Positions 42,273-51,852 of a DNA stretch of 64,000 bases are shown piece after piece; within the stretch, counting starts at the first letter, position 1, and each line of letters opens with the position of its first letter. Under the pieces are notes generated by a model. That model saw only the letters and a list, made by a program, of their open reading frames with translations, was not told the origin of the DNA and did no database searches. The DNA lies in NCBI RefSeq assembly GCF_017968885.1, contig NZ_CP072913.1, forward strand, positions 2,154,001 to 2,218,000, read 5' to 3'. Origin of the DNA: Pseudomonas sp. Tri1 (GTDB lineage Bacteria > Pseudomonadota > Gammaproteobacteria > Pseudomonadales > Pseudomonadaceae). Position numbers and translations under genes: made by a program.

Positions 42273-43103
42273 ATGCATCCCGCAGCCGAACATTCGCCGC
42301 TGGGCAAATCCAGCGAATACATTGCCACGTACACGCCGTCACTGCTGTTCCCGATCCCGCGCACCGCGAAATGGGCGGAGCTGGGCCTTACGGCCGAGAC
42401 CCTGCCGTACAAGGGCGTGGATTTCTGGAATTGTTTCGAACTGTCGTGGCTGTTGCCGTCCGGCAAGCCAGTGGTCGCCATCGGTGAATTCGCGATCCCG
42501 GCGGATTCGCCGAACATCATCGAATCCAAATCCTTCAAGCTGTACCTCAATTCCCTGAACCAGACCCCGTTCGCCGATATCGCGAGCCTGGAAGCGACCC
42601 TGCGCCAGGACTTGTCGACCGCCGCCGGCAAACCGGTGGGCGTGCGAATTCGCAGTCTCAAGGATGTGGAAAGCGAAGGCATCGTGGCGCTGCCGGGTAC
42701 GTGCATCGACGATTTAGACATCAGCGTCGACTCTTACGCGCACCCGCGCCCGGAACTGCTGCGCTGCGATGATTCGCGCATTGTCGAGGAAAGCCTGCAC
42801 AGCCATCTGCTCAAGTCCAACTGCCCGGTGACCAGCCAGCCGGACTGGGGCAGCGTGGCGGTGCAATATCGGGGTGCGGCCCTGGACCATGCCAGTTTGC
42901 TGGCCTATATCGTCAGTTTCCGCCAGCATTCGGATTTCCATGAGCAGTGCGTGGAGCGGATCTTTCTCGACTTGCAACGCTTGCTCAAGCCGGAGAAGTT
43001 GACGGTATATGCGCGGTATGTGCGCCGTGGCGGGTTGGACATCAACCCGTATCGCAGTACTGAAACGGTGCAGTTGCCAAATCACCGTTTGGTCCGCCAA
43101 TGA
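42273..43103 (+). CDS. queF: NADPH-dependent 7-cyano-7-deazaguanine reductase
   Basis: QueF reduces preQ0 to preQ1, a step of queuosine synthesis. The 276-residue protein is the long, two-module T-fold type. It has the QueF motif ESKSFKLY at 84-91, the catalytic Cys184 in [13 protein letters not shown], and a conserved acidic region after it. It begins [17 protein letters not shown]. There is no strong ribosome site before the ATG. A bidirectional terminator lies beyond the REP that follows. Confidence 0.96.
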   Translation: MHPAAEHSPLGKSSEYIATYTPSLLFPIPRTAKWAELGLTAETLPYKGVDFWNCFELSWLLPSGKPVVAIGEFAIPADSPNIIESKSFKLYLNSLNQTPFADIASLEATLRQDLSTAAGKPVGVRIRSLKDVESEGIVALPGTCIDDLDISVDSYAHPRPELLRCDDSRIVEESLHSHLLKSNCPVTSQPDWGSVAVQYRGAALDHASLLAYIVSFRQHSDFHEQCVERIFLDLQRLLKPEKLTVYARYVRRGGLDINPYRSTETVQLPNHRLVRQ

Positions 43104-43112
43104 GTGTCTAAT

Positions 43113-43136
43113 GTGGGAGCGAGCAAGCTCGCCCAC
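43113..43136. repeat. Single REP element
   Basis: The palindrome GTGGGAGCGAGC/AAGCTCGCCCAC lies ten bases after the queF stop. Confidence 0.8.
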
Positions 43137-43165
43137 AAGGGATTGCATTTCAGATTGCCGACATT

Positions 43166-43196
43166 AAAAAGCCCCGCTATCGACAGCGGGGCTTTT
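43166..43196. terminator. Bidirectional terminator between queF and the DUF4404 gene
   Basis: The stem AAAAGCCCCGCT/AGCGGGGCTTTT with a six-base loop has T-runs on both strands. Confidence 0.9.
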
Positions 43197-43210
43197 CGCA
43201 TCTGACGGGT

Positions 43211-43474
43211 TCAGATCCCCATATTGCCCAAGGCTTGCACGATATTGCGCAAGGTCCCGGCAAGGGTGGGGTGCTCCACTTCGAAGCGTTCGACAGCCAG
43301 GTTCACATTGTCGGCCAGGTTGTTGTCCGGTGTTTTGGTTTCCAGCTCAAGTTCAAATTCGATCTGTTTCATCAGCGCGTGCAGGTCTTCGCGCTCGACT
43401 TCGGAAAGTGGTGGATTCTGTTCCAATTGCTCGCGCAGGTTATTGAGCTGTTCTTGCAGTTCGCGGGCAGGCAT
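43211..43474 (-). CDS. DUF4404 family protein
   Basis: An 87-residue helical protein, MPARELQEQLNNLREQLEQN, ending in LRNIVQALGNMGI. Heptad-like Leu spacing over the first 60 residues suggests a coiled coil. It matches the DUF4404 pattern; the function is unknown. GGGAG lies about eight bases before the ATG at 43474, so I prefer this to the Met 11 codons upstream. Confidence 0.8.
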   Translation of the reverse strand: MPARELQEQLNNLREQLEQNPPLSEVEREDLHALMKQIEFELELETKTPDNNLADNVNLAVERFEVEHPTLAGTLRNIVQALGNMGI

Positions 43475-43583
43475 TGGCGTACTCCCTTTATTGATAGGCA
43501 CAGCCATGGACCGCGACGGCTGGTCAAAAGTCCATGGCTTGCCTTAAGAGTAATCCACCCTCACGCACCCTGCATGATCCCGG

Positions 43584-44204
43584 TCATGGCTTCTCGCCTT
43601 TGAGTCGACGCAGGCTGATATCCGCCAGGCAAGTGTCGAGTTCGCCCAGGTGATCGATGACCGAATGCACCCCGAGGCCGAACAATTGCACGGTGGCCTT
43701 GGCGCGCTTGGTTTCTCGCTCCTGTTGGCTCAGCGCCTGCCATTCATCTGGCGTCAGGCCACACAGCGAGCCGCAGGACGCCAGCCCGATCGTCCACAAA
43801 CCGGCGTTGAGCCCCGACTGCAACAGCCTGGGTTCGCCACTGACCAACACGCAGCCGTCCAATTGCTGGACGTTCAGCGCCATCAAGGCCTGCCAGCAGG
43901 CATGCGGCGCCGGCCACGGATAATTTGTTGCTGGAAGTTGCGGCGGTTTGATCCACGTTGGCAACGAGGCTGCCAAGGTATGACTGACGGCGGGTGGCAA
44001 TTCGTCGAGCCAGGCGCAGGGGATTTCCTGGTGCTGCAAGTGAAGCAAGCTTTCAACGGCGCCAGGCGTCGGCTGCGCATGCTCGAGCGGCGCAGCCCCA
44101 GGCTGGCGAATGCGTGCCCCGAAATCCACCAGGCATCCACTCAGGCCAAACAGTACGGCGGTCAGGCTCGGAGCGGGGAGGGGCAGGGTTTCGGCGCGGG
44201 GCAT
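43584..44204 (-). CDS. HAD-superfamily phosphonatase-like protein with altered active site
   Basis: A 206-residue protein that I recognise as the Pseudomonas relative of phosphonoacetaldehyde hydrolase, by its position and general layout. In HAD enzymes the first motif is DxDGT or DWAGT with a nucleophilic Asp; here it reads VLFGLSGCLVDFG, so the nucleophile is missing. The Lys/Asp motifs downstream (CVLVSGEPRLLQSGLNAGLW) are only partly kept. It may have lost phosphatase activity. It starts MPRAETLPLPAPSLTAVL. Its confidence as a gene is good, as an enzyme low. Confidence 0.72.
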   Translation of the reverse strand: MPRAETLPLPAPSLTAVLFGLSGCLVDFGARIRQPGAAPLEHAQPTPGAVESLLHLQHQEIPCAWLDELPPAVSHTLAASLPTWIKPPQLPATNYPWPAPHACWQALMALNVQQLDGCVLVSGEPRLLQSGLNAGLWTIGLASCGSLCGLTPDEWQALSQQERETKRAKATVQLFGLGVHSVIDHLGELDTCLADISLRRLKGEKP

Positions 44205-44406
44205 GGGAACGTCCTTGAAATAACCGGCAGCCTAACGTGCATCAGTGACAGTCCAGTGACAGTGACATGAAGGCGCCCGCTCGCGGAAACGTCCTACGGC
44301 TCGCTTCTTTTTTCGGTGCTGCCTATCCAAGCGTTCCGTCTTATACTAACCACCTTACCGCCTGGGCTCGGCGCCCTTGCCTGATTAATCCAAGGAGTTC
44401 TCCCTT

Positions 44407-45096
44407 ATGCGCTGGAGCCATCGTCTAGCTCAGCTGTGTTTATCTACCAGCGTCCTGCTGGTTCCGTTCGCTGCCCAGGCCGCCACGGAAGAAGACCCTT
44501 GGGAAAGCATCAACCGTCCGATCTTTACCTTTAACGACACTCTTGATACCTATGCGCTCAAGCCATTGGCCCAGGGTTATCAGTATGTGACGCCGCAATT
44601 TCTCGAAGACGGCATCCATAATATGTTCCGCAACATCGGTGACGTGGGCAACCTGGCCAACAACGTGCTACAGGCCAAGCCGGCCGCCGCCGGAGTCGAC
44701 ACGGCTCGCTTGATCTTCAACACCACCTTCGGCTTGCTGGGCTTCTTCGATGTGGGCACCAAAATGGGCTTGCAGCGTAGCGATGAAGATTTTGGCCAGA
44801 CCCTGGGCTATTGGGGCGTAGGCAGCGGTCCGTATGTGATGCTGCCAGTGTTGGGTCCAAGCACCGTGCGTGACGCGCCGGCCAAGCTGGTCGATGACTA
44901 CACGGCCCCGTATCGCTATATCGATAACGTTTCGGTGCGTAACTCAATTCGCGGCCTGAACGTCGTCGATACCCGCGCCAGCCTGCTGTCGGCCGAGAAG
45001 ATGGTGAGCGGCGACAAGTATGTCTTTATCCGCAACGCCTACCTGCAAAACCGCGAGTTCAAGGTCAAGGATGGCCAGGTTGAAGACGATTTCTGA
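44407..45096 (+). CDS. mlaA: Outer-membrane lipid asymmetry protein MlaA (VacJ)
   Basis: MlaA removes misplaced phospholipids from the outer leaflet of the outer membrane and passes them to MlaC. The 229-residue protein has WESINRPIFTFNDTLDTYALKP, NMFRNIGDVGNLANNVLQAK and FGQTLGYWGVGSGPYVMLP, all family hallmarks. The N-terminus is a signal peptide (MRWSHRLAQLCLSTSVLL) ending AQA, with no lipobox Cys. So it appears to be a cleaved, non-lipidated form, unlike E. coli MlaA. CAAGGAG precedes the ATG. It stands alone. Confidence 0.93.
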   Translation: MRWSHRLAQLCLSTSVLLVPFAAQAATEEDPWESINRPIFTFNDTLDTYALKPLAQGYQYVTPQFLEDGIHNMFRNIGDVGNLANNVLQAKPAAAGVDTARLIFNTTFGLLGFFDVGTKMGLQRSDEDFGQTLGYWGVGSGPYVMLPVLGPSTVRDAPAKLVDDYTAPYRYIDNVSVRNSIRGLNVVDTRASLLSAEKMVSGDKYVFIRNAYLQNREFKVKDGQVEDDF

Positions 45097-45114
45097 TTTC
45101 GTCTCGTAAATCCG

Positions 45115-45139
45115 GAAGGCGGCCCGAAAGGCCGCCTTC
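45115..45139 (+). terminator. Hairpin after mlaA
   Basis: A perfect ten-base stem GAAGGCGGCC/GGCCGCCTTC with loop CGAAA; only a weak T-tail follows. The rest of the 330-base gap to rssB holds no other feature I can name, apart from a TTGACA at 45209. Confidence 0.65.
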
Positions 45140-45429
45140 TGTGCTTTGGAGCGGGTTTGATCCTTCCATTGAGTTACGCTTTGCTCGGTTCTTATAACTC
45201 TCTGTACTTTGACAAATAAAGACGGCAAGCGGCTATCTGCCTGAGCTTGAAACGCCCCGCGGATGGGAGTACCGTCTGCGCCTTAGAAGGGCACCTCTGA
45301 TGTAGCTGTGTGTAGGGCATAGGCCTGAAGCCGGTACGACAGAGAGGCTAGAAAGCGAATCCAGTAGTGCGTGCCAGGCCAATTGCCTCCGCCCGCTACG
45401 CCAACCTAATTCTGGCGCCGTTTGCCCAC

Positions 45430-46611
45430 ATGCCAAAAACCAGTGCCACGCTGCTGATAATCGATGATGACGAAGTGGTGCGAGCCAGCCTCGCGGCCTA
45501 CTTGGAAGACAGTGGTTTCAGCGTCCTGCAGGCCAGCAATGGCCAACAGGGTCTTCAGGTATTCGAGCAAGACAAGCCCGACCTGGTCATCTGCGACCTG
45601 CGCATGCCGCAGATGGGCGGACTCGAACTCATTCGCCAGGTCACCGAGATCTCCTCGCAGACCCCGGTGATCGTGGTTTCGGGCGCGGGCGTGATGAACG
45701 ACGCGGTCGAGGCGTTGCGCCTGGGTGCGGCGGATTACCTGATCAAGCCCCTGGAAGACCTGGCTGTGCTCGAGCACTCGGTGCGCCGGGCCTTGGACCG
45801 TTCGCGCCTGTTGGTGGAAAACCAGCGTTATCGCGAAAAGCTCGAAACCGCCAATCGCGAACTGGAAGCCAGCCTGAACCTGTTGCAGGAAGACCAGAAC
45901 GCCGGGCGCCAGGTGCAGATGAACATGCTGCCGGTCAGCCCCTGGACTGTCGACGGTTTTCGTTTTGCCCACCAGATCATCCCGTCGTTGTACCTGTCGG
46001 GAGACTTCGTGGACTATTTCCGGGTCGATGAGCGACGAGTTGCGTTCTACTTGGCCGACGTTTCCGGTCATGGCGCTTCCTCGGCGTTCGTGACGGTGTT
46101 GTTGAAGTTCATGACCACGCGCCTGCTGTTCGAATCCAAGCGCAATGGCACATTGCCGGAGTTCAAGCCATCAGAAGTCCTTGGGCATATCAACCGAGGC
46201 CTGATCAGTTGTAAGCTGGGCAAACACGTCACAATGGTCGGTGGAGTCATCGACGAGGAGACGGGTTTGTTGACCTATAGCATCGGCGGTCACCTGCCGT
46301 TGCCTGTGTTGTACACGCCAGACAGTGTTCGTTACCTGGAAGGGCGTGGTTTGCCAGTGGGCCTGTTCAACGAGGCCACCTACGAAGACCACGTGCTGGA
46401 ACTGCCACCGACATTCAGTTTGACGCTGATGTCTGATGGCATTTTGGACCTTTTGACGGAACCTACACTCAAAGAGAAAGAAGCGGCCTTGCCTGAACGG
46501 GTGAGCGCAGCGGGCGGCAGCCTGGAAGGCTTGCGTCAAGTGTTTGGATTAGCCACGCTCGGGGAGATGCCGGATGATATCGCCCTGTTAGTGTTGAGCA
46601 GGAACCTTTGA
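45430..46611 (+). CDS. rssB: Response regulator with PP2C phosphatase domain (RssB)
   Basis: A 393-residue protein with a receiver domain (IDDDEVVRASLAAYLEDS, phosphoacceptor Asp56 in VICDLRMPQMGG). A coiled linker (residues 140-165, LETANRELEASLNLLQED) and a SpoIIE/PP2C phosphatase domain (YLADVSGHGASSAF, LTLMSDGILDLL) follow. In Pseudomonas RssB acts with the anti-sigma antagonist RssC to control RpoS. The ATG at 45430 fits the known length; no clear ribosome site. It overlaps rssC by one base (TGATG), so they are coupled. Confidence 0.92.
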   Translation: MPKTSATLLIIDDDEVVRASLAAYLEDSGFSVLQASNGQQGLQVFEQDKPDLVICDLRMPQMGGLELIRQVTEISSQTPVIVVSGAGVMNDAVEALRLGAADYLIKPLEDLAVLEHSVRRALDRSRLLVENQRYREKLETANRELEASLNLLQEDQNAGRQVQMNMLPVSPWTVDGFRFAHQIIPSLYLSGDFVDYFRVDERRVAFYLADVSGHGASSAFVTVLLKFMTTRLLFESKRNGTLPEFKPSEVLGHINRGLISCKLGKHVTMVGGVIDEETGLLTYSIGGHLPLPVLYTPDSVRYLEGRGLPVGLFNEATYEDHVLELPPTFSLTLMSDGILDLLTEPTLKEKEAALPERVSAAGGSLEGLRQVFGLATLGEMPDDIALLVLSRNL

Positions 46612-47093
46612 TGAGTACTGGTAGAATCCAGTTCGCCGAGCAGGACGGCACCTTTGTCCTGAAGTTTGTCGGTGAAGTGCGCCTGACCCTGTGTTCGGCG
46701 TTGGATGCGACTATTGAGCGGATCTTCACAGCGCTGAATTTCAACGCCATCGTGATTGACCTGACCGAAACCCGTAGCATCGACAGCACTACGTTGGGCC
46801 TGCTGGCCAAGCTGTCGATCCTGTCGCGGCAGAAGGTCGGCTTGCTGCCGACCGTCGTCACCACCCACAACGACATTACCCGGCTGCTGCAGTCCATGGG
46901 CTTCGATCAGGTGTTCAACATCGTCGGCGATCCCGTGCCATGCCCTGAATGCCTGGACGACCTGCCTGACCAGGACCAGTCTGAAGAAGAAGTGCGGATC
47001 AAGGTGCTTGAAGCCCACAAGATCCTCATGGGGCTCAATGACTCCAATCGTGAAGCGTTTCATGACTTGGTGAATGCGCTGGAGCGGCCTTGA
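46611..47093 (+). CDS. rssC: STAS-domain anti-sigma factor antagonist (RssC)
   Basis: A 160-residue protein with a STAS fold (GRIQFAEQDGTFVLKFVGEV) and the phosphorylatable Ser in DLTETRSIDSTTLGLLAKL. A C-terminal tail of about 45 acidic residues with two Cys (PVPCPECLDDLP) follows, not found in short SpoIIAA proteins. The gene overlaps the rssB stop by one base; the phosphatase domain of RssB is probably what acts on that Ser. From memory this pair is conserved across Pseudomonas. REP elements follow. Confidence 0.88.
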   Translation: MSTGRIQFAEQDGTFVLKFVGEVRLTLCSALDATIERIFTALNFNAIVIDLTETRSIDSTTLGLLAKLSILSRQKVGLLPTVVTTHNDITRLLQSMGFDQVFNIVGDPVPCPECLDDLPDQDQSEEEVRIKVLEAHKILMGLNDSNREAFHDLVNALERP

Positions 47094-47125
47094 GCCTTGG
47101 GCTTTATGTAGGCTGCACCTGCCTC

Positions 47126-47219
47126 ATCGCGAGCAAGCTCGCTCCCACAGGTCTTGTGGCGATCTCTTAATCGAGCCCAACCGACATCCCCTGTGGGAGT
47201 GAGCTTGCTCGCGATAGCG
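47126..47219. repeat. Pair of inverted REP elements
   Basis: REP copies at 47126-47150 and 47191-47219, inverted, with a 40-base spacer. They lie between convergent rssC and tal. Confidence 0.85.
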
Positions 47220-47256
47220 TTTGGCGAGCCGCCACATCGCTTAAGCCAAACCGCAT

Positions 47257-47290
47257 AAAAAAGGGCGAACCCACCAAGGTTCGCCCTTTT
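47257..47290. terminator. Terminator of tal
   Basis: The stem AAAAGGGCGAACC/GGTTCGCCCTTTT lies 18 bases after the tal stop. On the minus strand six T follow; on the plus strand four. Confidence 0.9.
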
Positions 47291-47307
47291 CACATCCGTG
47301 AATCAGC

Positions 47308-48234
47308 TCAAAGCTTGGCTTGCAGCAACGCTTCCAGCTTCTCCTGGTCCCGGGCAAACTGACGAATACCTTCGGCCAGTTTCTCCGTCGCCATGGCGTC
47401 CTCGTTGGACAACCAGCGGAACTGCGCTTCATTGAGGTTCAAGCGTGCTTCCCCAGCTTGCCCTGGCGCCAGTTTGCGCTCCAGCTTGCCTTCGTCTGCG
47501 GCCAGTTTCTCCAGCAGTTCCGGGCTGACGGTCAAGCGGTCGCAGCCGGCCAGTTGTTCGATCTGGTTGAGGTTGCGGAAGCTCGCACCCATGACCACGG
47601 TCTTGTAGTCATTGGCCTTGTAGTAGTTGTAGATGCGCGTTACCGACTGCACGCCCGGGTCATCGGCGCCGGTGTAGTCGTTGCCATTGGCCTTCTTGTA
47701 CCAGTCGTAGATTCGGCCCACGAACGGCGAAATCAGGAACACCCCGGCGTCGGCACAGGCCGCGGCCTGGGCGAAGGAGAACAGCAGGGTCAGGTTGCAC
47801 TGGATGCCTTCACGCTCCAGCTTCTCGGCGGCGCGAATACCTTCCCAAGTGGAAGCAATCTTGATCAGCACGCGATCACGGCCAACGCCGGCCTTTTCGT
47901 ACAGGTCGATCAGACGATGCGCACGCTTCAACATGGCTTCGGTATCGAACGACAGGCGCGCATCCACTTCAGTGGAAATACGCCCCGGAATGACCTTCAG
48001 GATCTCTTGTCCAACCGCCACGCCGAAACGGTCGCTGGCCAAGCCTACATCACCCTTGCAGTCCGCGACGCAGGCGTTCAGCAGCTCGGCATAGCCTTGG
48101 ATGGCCGAAGCCTTGAGCAGCAGGGAAGGGTTGGTGGTGGCATCCACGGGTTTAACGCGGGCGATGGCTTCGAAGTCGCCGGTATCGGCCACTACGGTAG
48201 TGAATTTTTTGAGTTGTTCCAGCTTGGAAGTCAT
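47308..48234 (-). CDS. tal: Transaldolase
   Basis: Transaldolase moves a dihydroxyacetone unit between sugar phosphates in the non-oxidative pentose phosphate path. The 308-residue TalB-type protein has [17 protein letters not shown] at the N-terminus, the Schiff-base Lys in [14 protein letters not shown], and [19 protein letters not shown]. It starts [15 protein letters not shown] at 48234; the frame stays open a further 19 codons. The length equals E. coli TalB less a few residues. It is followed by dusA upstream on the same strand, 178 bases away, and probably has its own promoter. Confidence 0.97.
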   Translation of the reverse strand: MTSKLEQLKKFTTVVADTGDFEAIARVKPVDATTNPSLLLKASAIQGYAELLNACVADCKGDVGLASDRFGVAVGQEILKVIPGRISTEVDARLSFDTEAMLKRAHRLIDLYEKAGVGRDRVLIKIASTWEGIRAAEKLEREGIQCNLTLLFSFAQAAACADAGVFLISPFVGRIYDWYKKANGNDYTGADDPGVQSVTRIYNYYKANDYKTVVMGASFRNLNQIEQLAGCDRLTVSPELLEKLAADEGKLERKLAPGQAGEARLNLNEAQFRWLSNEDAMATEKLAEGIRQFARDQEKLEALLQAKL

Positions 48235-48412
48235 GGGCGTGCTCTGTCCTATGGGTCTGTTGACATTACCCGAGGGCTGGCAGCCACTCAAGGGTGTGAA
48301 GAGGTATCAACGGCCCCGGCGGCAACAACCTGAAAACGGCTGTTTGAAAGGCCGGAGCGGGTATCGGTAAATACGATGCCAAAACCGGCCGCAGGTTCAA
48401 AGCAACTGACAG

Positions 48413-49399
<987 letters not shown>

Positions 49400-49546
49400 T
49401 GGGAGTCTGATTCATCGGGGCGAATGGACGCAGTTTATCAGGGATGTTTGTCTGGTACTTGGCGGGCTCTCAAGCCTAGCCACTCAATCTTTGAGGACAA
49501 CCAGGCACAGCGCATGCTCGGTCAGCGTTTCAACTCACAACTTGTG

Positions 49547-49573
49547 TTGACGATTTAATGTGGCTACGATAAT
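49547..49573 (+). promoter_or_regulatory. Possible brnT promoter
   Basis: TTGACG and GATAAT with a 15-base spacer (short of the ideal 17) end four bases before the brnT ATG. If used, the mRNA would be nearly leaderless. Confidence 0.35.
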
Positions 49574-49576
49574 TGC

Positions 49577-49846
49577 ATGCAGATTACCTATGACCCAGCC
49601 AAAGACGCTCGCAACGTCGAAGAACGTGGACTTCCGTTTGCCCTCGTGCGGGACTTTGAATGGTCTACAGCATTGATCCTGGAAGATGATCGATTCGACT
49701 ACGGCGAGTGTCGTTATCGGGCGATGGGGTACATAGGGGATCGGCTGCATGTCGTAGTGTTTACCCCACGGGGTGACGCGGTCCACGTCATCAGCTTTCG
49801 TAAAGCCAACAAACGGGAGGTCAAAAATTATGACCAAGAAACCTAG
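49577..49846 (+). CDS. brnT: BrnT-family toxin
   Basis: BrnT is a small RelE-like ribonuclease that blocks translation. The 89-residue protein fits the family: YDPAKDARNVEERGLPF, then DFEWSTALILEDDR, GYIGDRLHVVVFTPRGD and the closing VISFRKANKREVKNY with its basic patch. It precedes and overlaps brnA by 17 bases, the usual toxin-first order. No ribosome site is visible before the ATG at 49577, which may make translation weak or leaderless. First gene inside the dusA island. Confidence 0.9.
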   Translation: MQITYDPAKDARNVEERGLPFALVRDFEWSTALILEDDRFDYGECRYRAMGYIGDRLHVVVFTPRGDAVHVISFRKANKREVKNYDQET

Positions 49847-50138
49847 TCCTGAGAGGGTCGATACGGCAAATCCCGAATGGTCGACCGAAGACTTTGCCAA
49901 GGCCAAACCAGCCAGCGAGGTGCTTGTTGGGTTGTTTGGCAAAGCTCAGGCAAAGGAAATGCTCAAGCCAAAGCGTGGTCGCCCCAAGTCGGTGGCCACT
50001 AAAGAGCACGTCAATGTTCGTTTCGATGCTGACGTGCTGGAGAGATTCAGAGCTTCTGGTCCGGGCTGGCAAACACGGATGAACGCCGCCTTGGCCGATT
50101 GGCTCAAGACGCATACACCAGAAGAACTGAAGGCTTAG
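49830..50138 (+). CDS. brnA: BrnA-family antitoxin
   Basis: A ribbon-helix-helix antitoxin of 102 residues that should bind BrnT and repress the operon. Its C-terminal half, KEHVNVRFDADVLERFRASG then GWQTRMNAALADWLKTH, is the DNA-binding RHH motif. The N-terminus (TANPEWSTEDFAKAKPA) is the toxin-binding arm. GGGAGG lies nine bases before the ATG at 49830, inside brnT, so the two are coupled. A terminator follows 27 bases after the stop. Confidence 0.92.
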   Translation: MTKKPSPERVDTANPEWSTEDFAKAKPASEVLVGLFGKAQAKEMLKPKRGRPKSVATKEHVNVRFDADVLERFRASGPGWQTRMNAALADWLKTHTPEELKA

Positions 50139-50165
50139 TCGCTAGATATCATTCCAAAAATAATT

Positions 50166-50188
50166 AGCCGCCGATAAGGCGGCTTTTT
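50166..50188 (+). terminator. Terminator of brnTA
   Basis: The stem AGCCGCC/GGCGGCT with a five-base loop is followed by TTTT. Confidence 0.88.
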
Positions 50189-50332
50189 GTTGTCTGCTGA
50201 TTGGATTTGTTTCGGTAAGGGTTATAAATAAGTTCGTCCCCCGGAGTCTGATCGCGCTGGCAGCTTGTCAGGCATATGCACGAAGCCTATCAATGCTTCG
50301 ATGCCCCCGCTGTTCATGAGCGACAGAATGGA

Positions 50333-50773
50333 TTACTCACTCACCGTGCTGATACGGGAGACTTTTCCATCGGCAAAATGAACACGGATACCTGAGCAGG
50401 TCGGCGCACTGCTGAAGCAAAGGTAGGTGGCAGTTTTTTCAGTGACCTGACCTTTTTCATTTCTCTGAAACCCAATTTTGGCTCGATTTAAACCATAGGC
50501 AGCATAGGCTAAGCATTCTGGATCGCCGATGCGTACGTCCTGCTGCTCCGCTCGCTGTGCTTGTGAGCTGGTGAGGGCCCCTGACGCAACAAGATGTTGT
50601 AATACCGCGGGTTCCTTGAACTTGTTATCCCATCGATAGCGCCCGCAACTGCTATATGCGTCCTCGTTGGTATTTTCAGTCCATCCACTATCGTATGCAC
50701 TTGAAGGCTTGCTTACGCATGCTGCGACTTGGGTAAGGAACGCTAAGACCAAAATTTTATTCAGAGTTTTCAT
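50333..50773 (-). CDS. Putative lipoprotein of unknown function
   Basis: A 146-residue exported protein. Its signal peptide ends in lipobox VAAC (MKTLNKILVLAFLTQVAAC), so it is probably anchored to a membrane. The mature part has four more Cys (SSCGRYRW, GDPECLAYA, TATYLCFSSAPTCSG), suggesting disulfides. I do not recognise a family. It is inside the dusA island, opposite in strand to the flanking genes, with no operon partner. The 190 bases before it toward brnA hold nothing else I can identify. Confidence 0.65.
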   Translation of the reverse strand: MKTLNKILVLAFLTQVAACVSKPSSAYDSGWTENTNEDAYSSCGRYRWDNKFKEPAVLQHLVASGALTSSQAQRAEQQDVRIGDPECLAYAAYGLNRAKIGFQRNEKGQVTEKTATYLCFSSAPTCSGIRVHFADGKVSRISTVSE

Positions 50774-50823
50774 GCTTCGTTACACTCTCATGTGAAAAGA
50801 GCGACTATCTCCCATGCGCCAAC

Positions 50824-51147
50824 ATGAGGATGGTCACTGAGTCTGTAGTATCGTCCTGCGAGTCGAGCCAAGGTCCGTGCTTCGTGTACAAAGCGTGGGG
50901 GCCGCCTCATTCCCTTTTCCCTCCTCACGAACGCTACGCTGAAGCGTATATCGGCGGTGCCGCGCTTTACTTAATGGGAACCCATGCCTCCTCAGTTGAA
51001 GGCTGTCCAGATGCGCCCATTGGCGCGGTTGCTTTTCCAAGCTTTGAAGACGTGAGGGGGGCTAGCTTTAGCAGTGACCGGGAGGCGGTAGCTCATCTGA
51101 TCAAACCCCTCGGCGGGTTCACCTACGGTGCCCTGTCTATGGATTGA
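50824..51147 (+). CDS. Doubtful ORF, 107 residues
   Basis: An open frame beginning MRMVTESVVSSCESSQGP and ending GGFTYGALSMD, in the island between the lipoprotein and the next small gene. No domain or signal was recognised, and no clear ribosome site is present. It may be a real gene, a remnant or chance. Composition is ordinary for the window. Confidence 0.3.
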   Translation: MRMVTESVVSSCESSQGPCFVYKAWGPPHSLFPPHERYAEAYIGGAALYLMGTHASSVEGCPDAPIGAVAFPSFEDVRGASFSSDREAVAHLIKPLGGFTYGALSMD

Positions 51148-51195
51148 GGATAAAGTGGTCTGGTGCCGGGCAAACCATGAAAATAGGAATTCGTT

Positions 51196-51507
51196 ATGAT
51201 TTTTCCAGATTCACGCATGTACCACACTACCGATGGGGTTGATCGTGAAAAGCTGAATCCCTGTCAGGTGGTGGTACGCGAGGAAGCAATGATCATCGAG
51301 TATGTCGACGAGTTTGGTAGCCGTGTGACCTATCAGGCTCGACAAATTGCTGAGGGGCAGTTCGAAATACGGCAAGAGATTGAGGAGGAGGACTATCTCT
51401 ATACCGCGACACTGCAGCAGGAAGGAAGTGGCTTCTACGATGGTAGGTGGTTCCAGCGCTACGGGCACCAGCAAAAGCGAGGCTCATGGTCTATTGAGCT
51501 GGCTTGA
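51196..51507 (+). CDS. Hypothetical protein, 103 residues
   Basis: A soluble acidic protein beginning MIFPDSRMYHTTDGVDREKL. It has alternating hydrophobic segments suggestive of a beta-rich domain (VTYQARQIAEGQFEIRQEIE, YTATLQQEGSGFYDGRWFQR). I do not recognise the family. GGAAT lies about eight bases before the ATG. It ends where the umuD remnant begins, so the original 5' part of umuD was probably replaced or deleted here. Confidence 0.5.
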   Translation: MIFPDSRMYHTTDGVDREKLNPCQVVVREEAMIIEYVDEFGSRVTYQARQIAEGQFEIRQEIEEEDYLYTATLQQEGSGFYDGRWFQRYGHQQKRGSWSIELA

Positions 51508-51539
51508 GCATGCAGCTGCTCTGCGGGGCAGGGCGAAGT

Positions 51540-51852
51540 GATGTAGATCTCGTACCAGTTTCCGTACGACATACACATATGTTGGTTCGAAAAAGGGGGA
51601 CTCTGCGTACAGAATTCGATTTTATCTTTGGAGGGGGCAGGACCATCGTAGATCGTACGATGGAACCTGCGGATGGTTACATCGTCGTCAGCGCTGCTGA
51701 ACAACGTACCCGTATGCAAGCGGCTTTGCATTCGCGGCAAGGAGGTGATTCTCCTGTCGGAGAACCCAAAGTATCCACCGAGGTACGTGCTTGAGGGCGA
51801 CGAGCTGGTGATCTGGGGCGTCATTACATGTAGTGTACGCAGCCATGTCTAA
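51540..51852 (+). pseudogene. umuD: Decayed umuD (DNA polymerase V subunit)
   Basis: Fragments of UmuD appear in different frames. The active-site motif KKGDS lies at about 51585. Then TIVDRTMEPADGYIVVSA in a second frame ends near 51701. After a one-base gain comes VCKRLCIRGKEVILLSENPK and YPPRYVLEGDELVIWGVI to the TAA at 51850-51852. The N-terminal cleavage region is absent. The rest is clearly UmuD, but at least two frameshifts make it non-functional, barring sequencing error. The stop overlaps the natural umuC ATG, the normal umuDC arrangement. Confidence 0.82.

Noticed and set aside
45180..45430. Possible tRNA or small RNA before rssB
   Set aside because: No cloverleaf or terminator could be formed; only an unconvincing TTGACA was found.
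51504..51794. A 96-codon ORF taken as a gene
   Set aside because: Its sequence is a frame-shifted part of umuD, with the true C-terminus in another frame.
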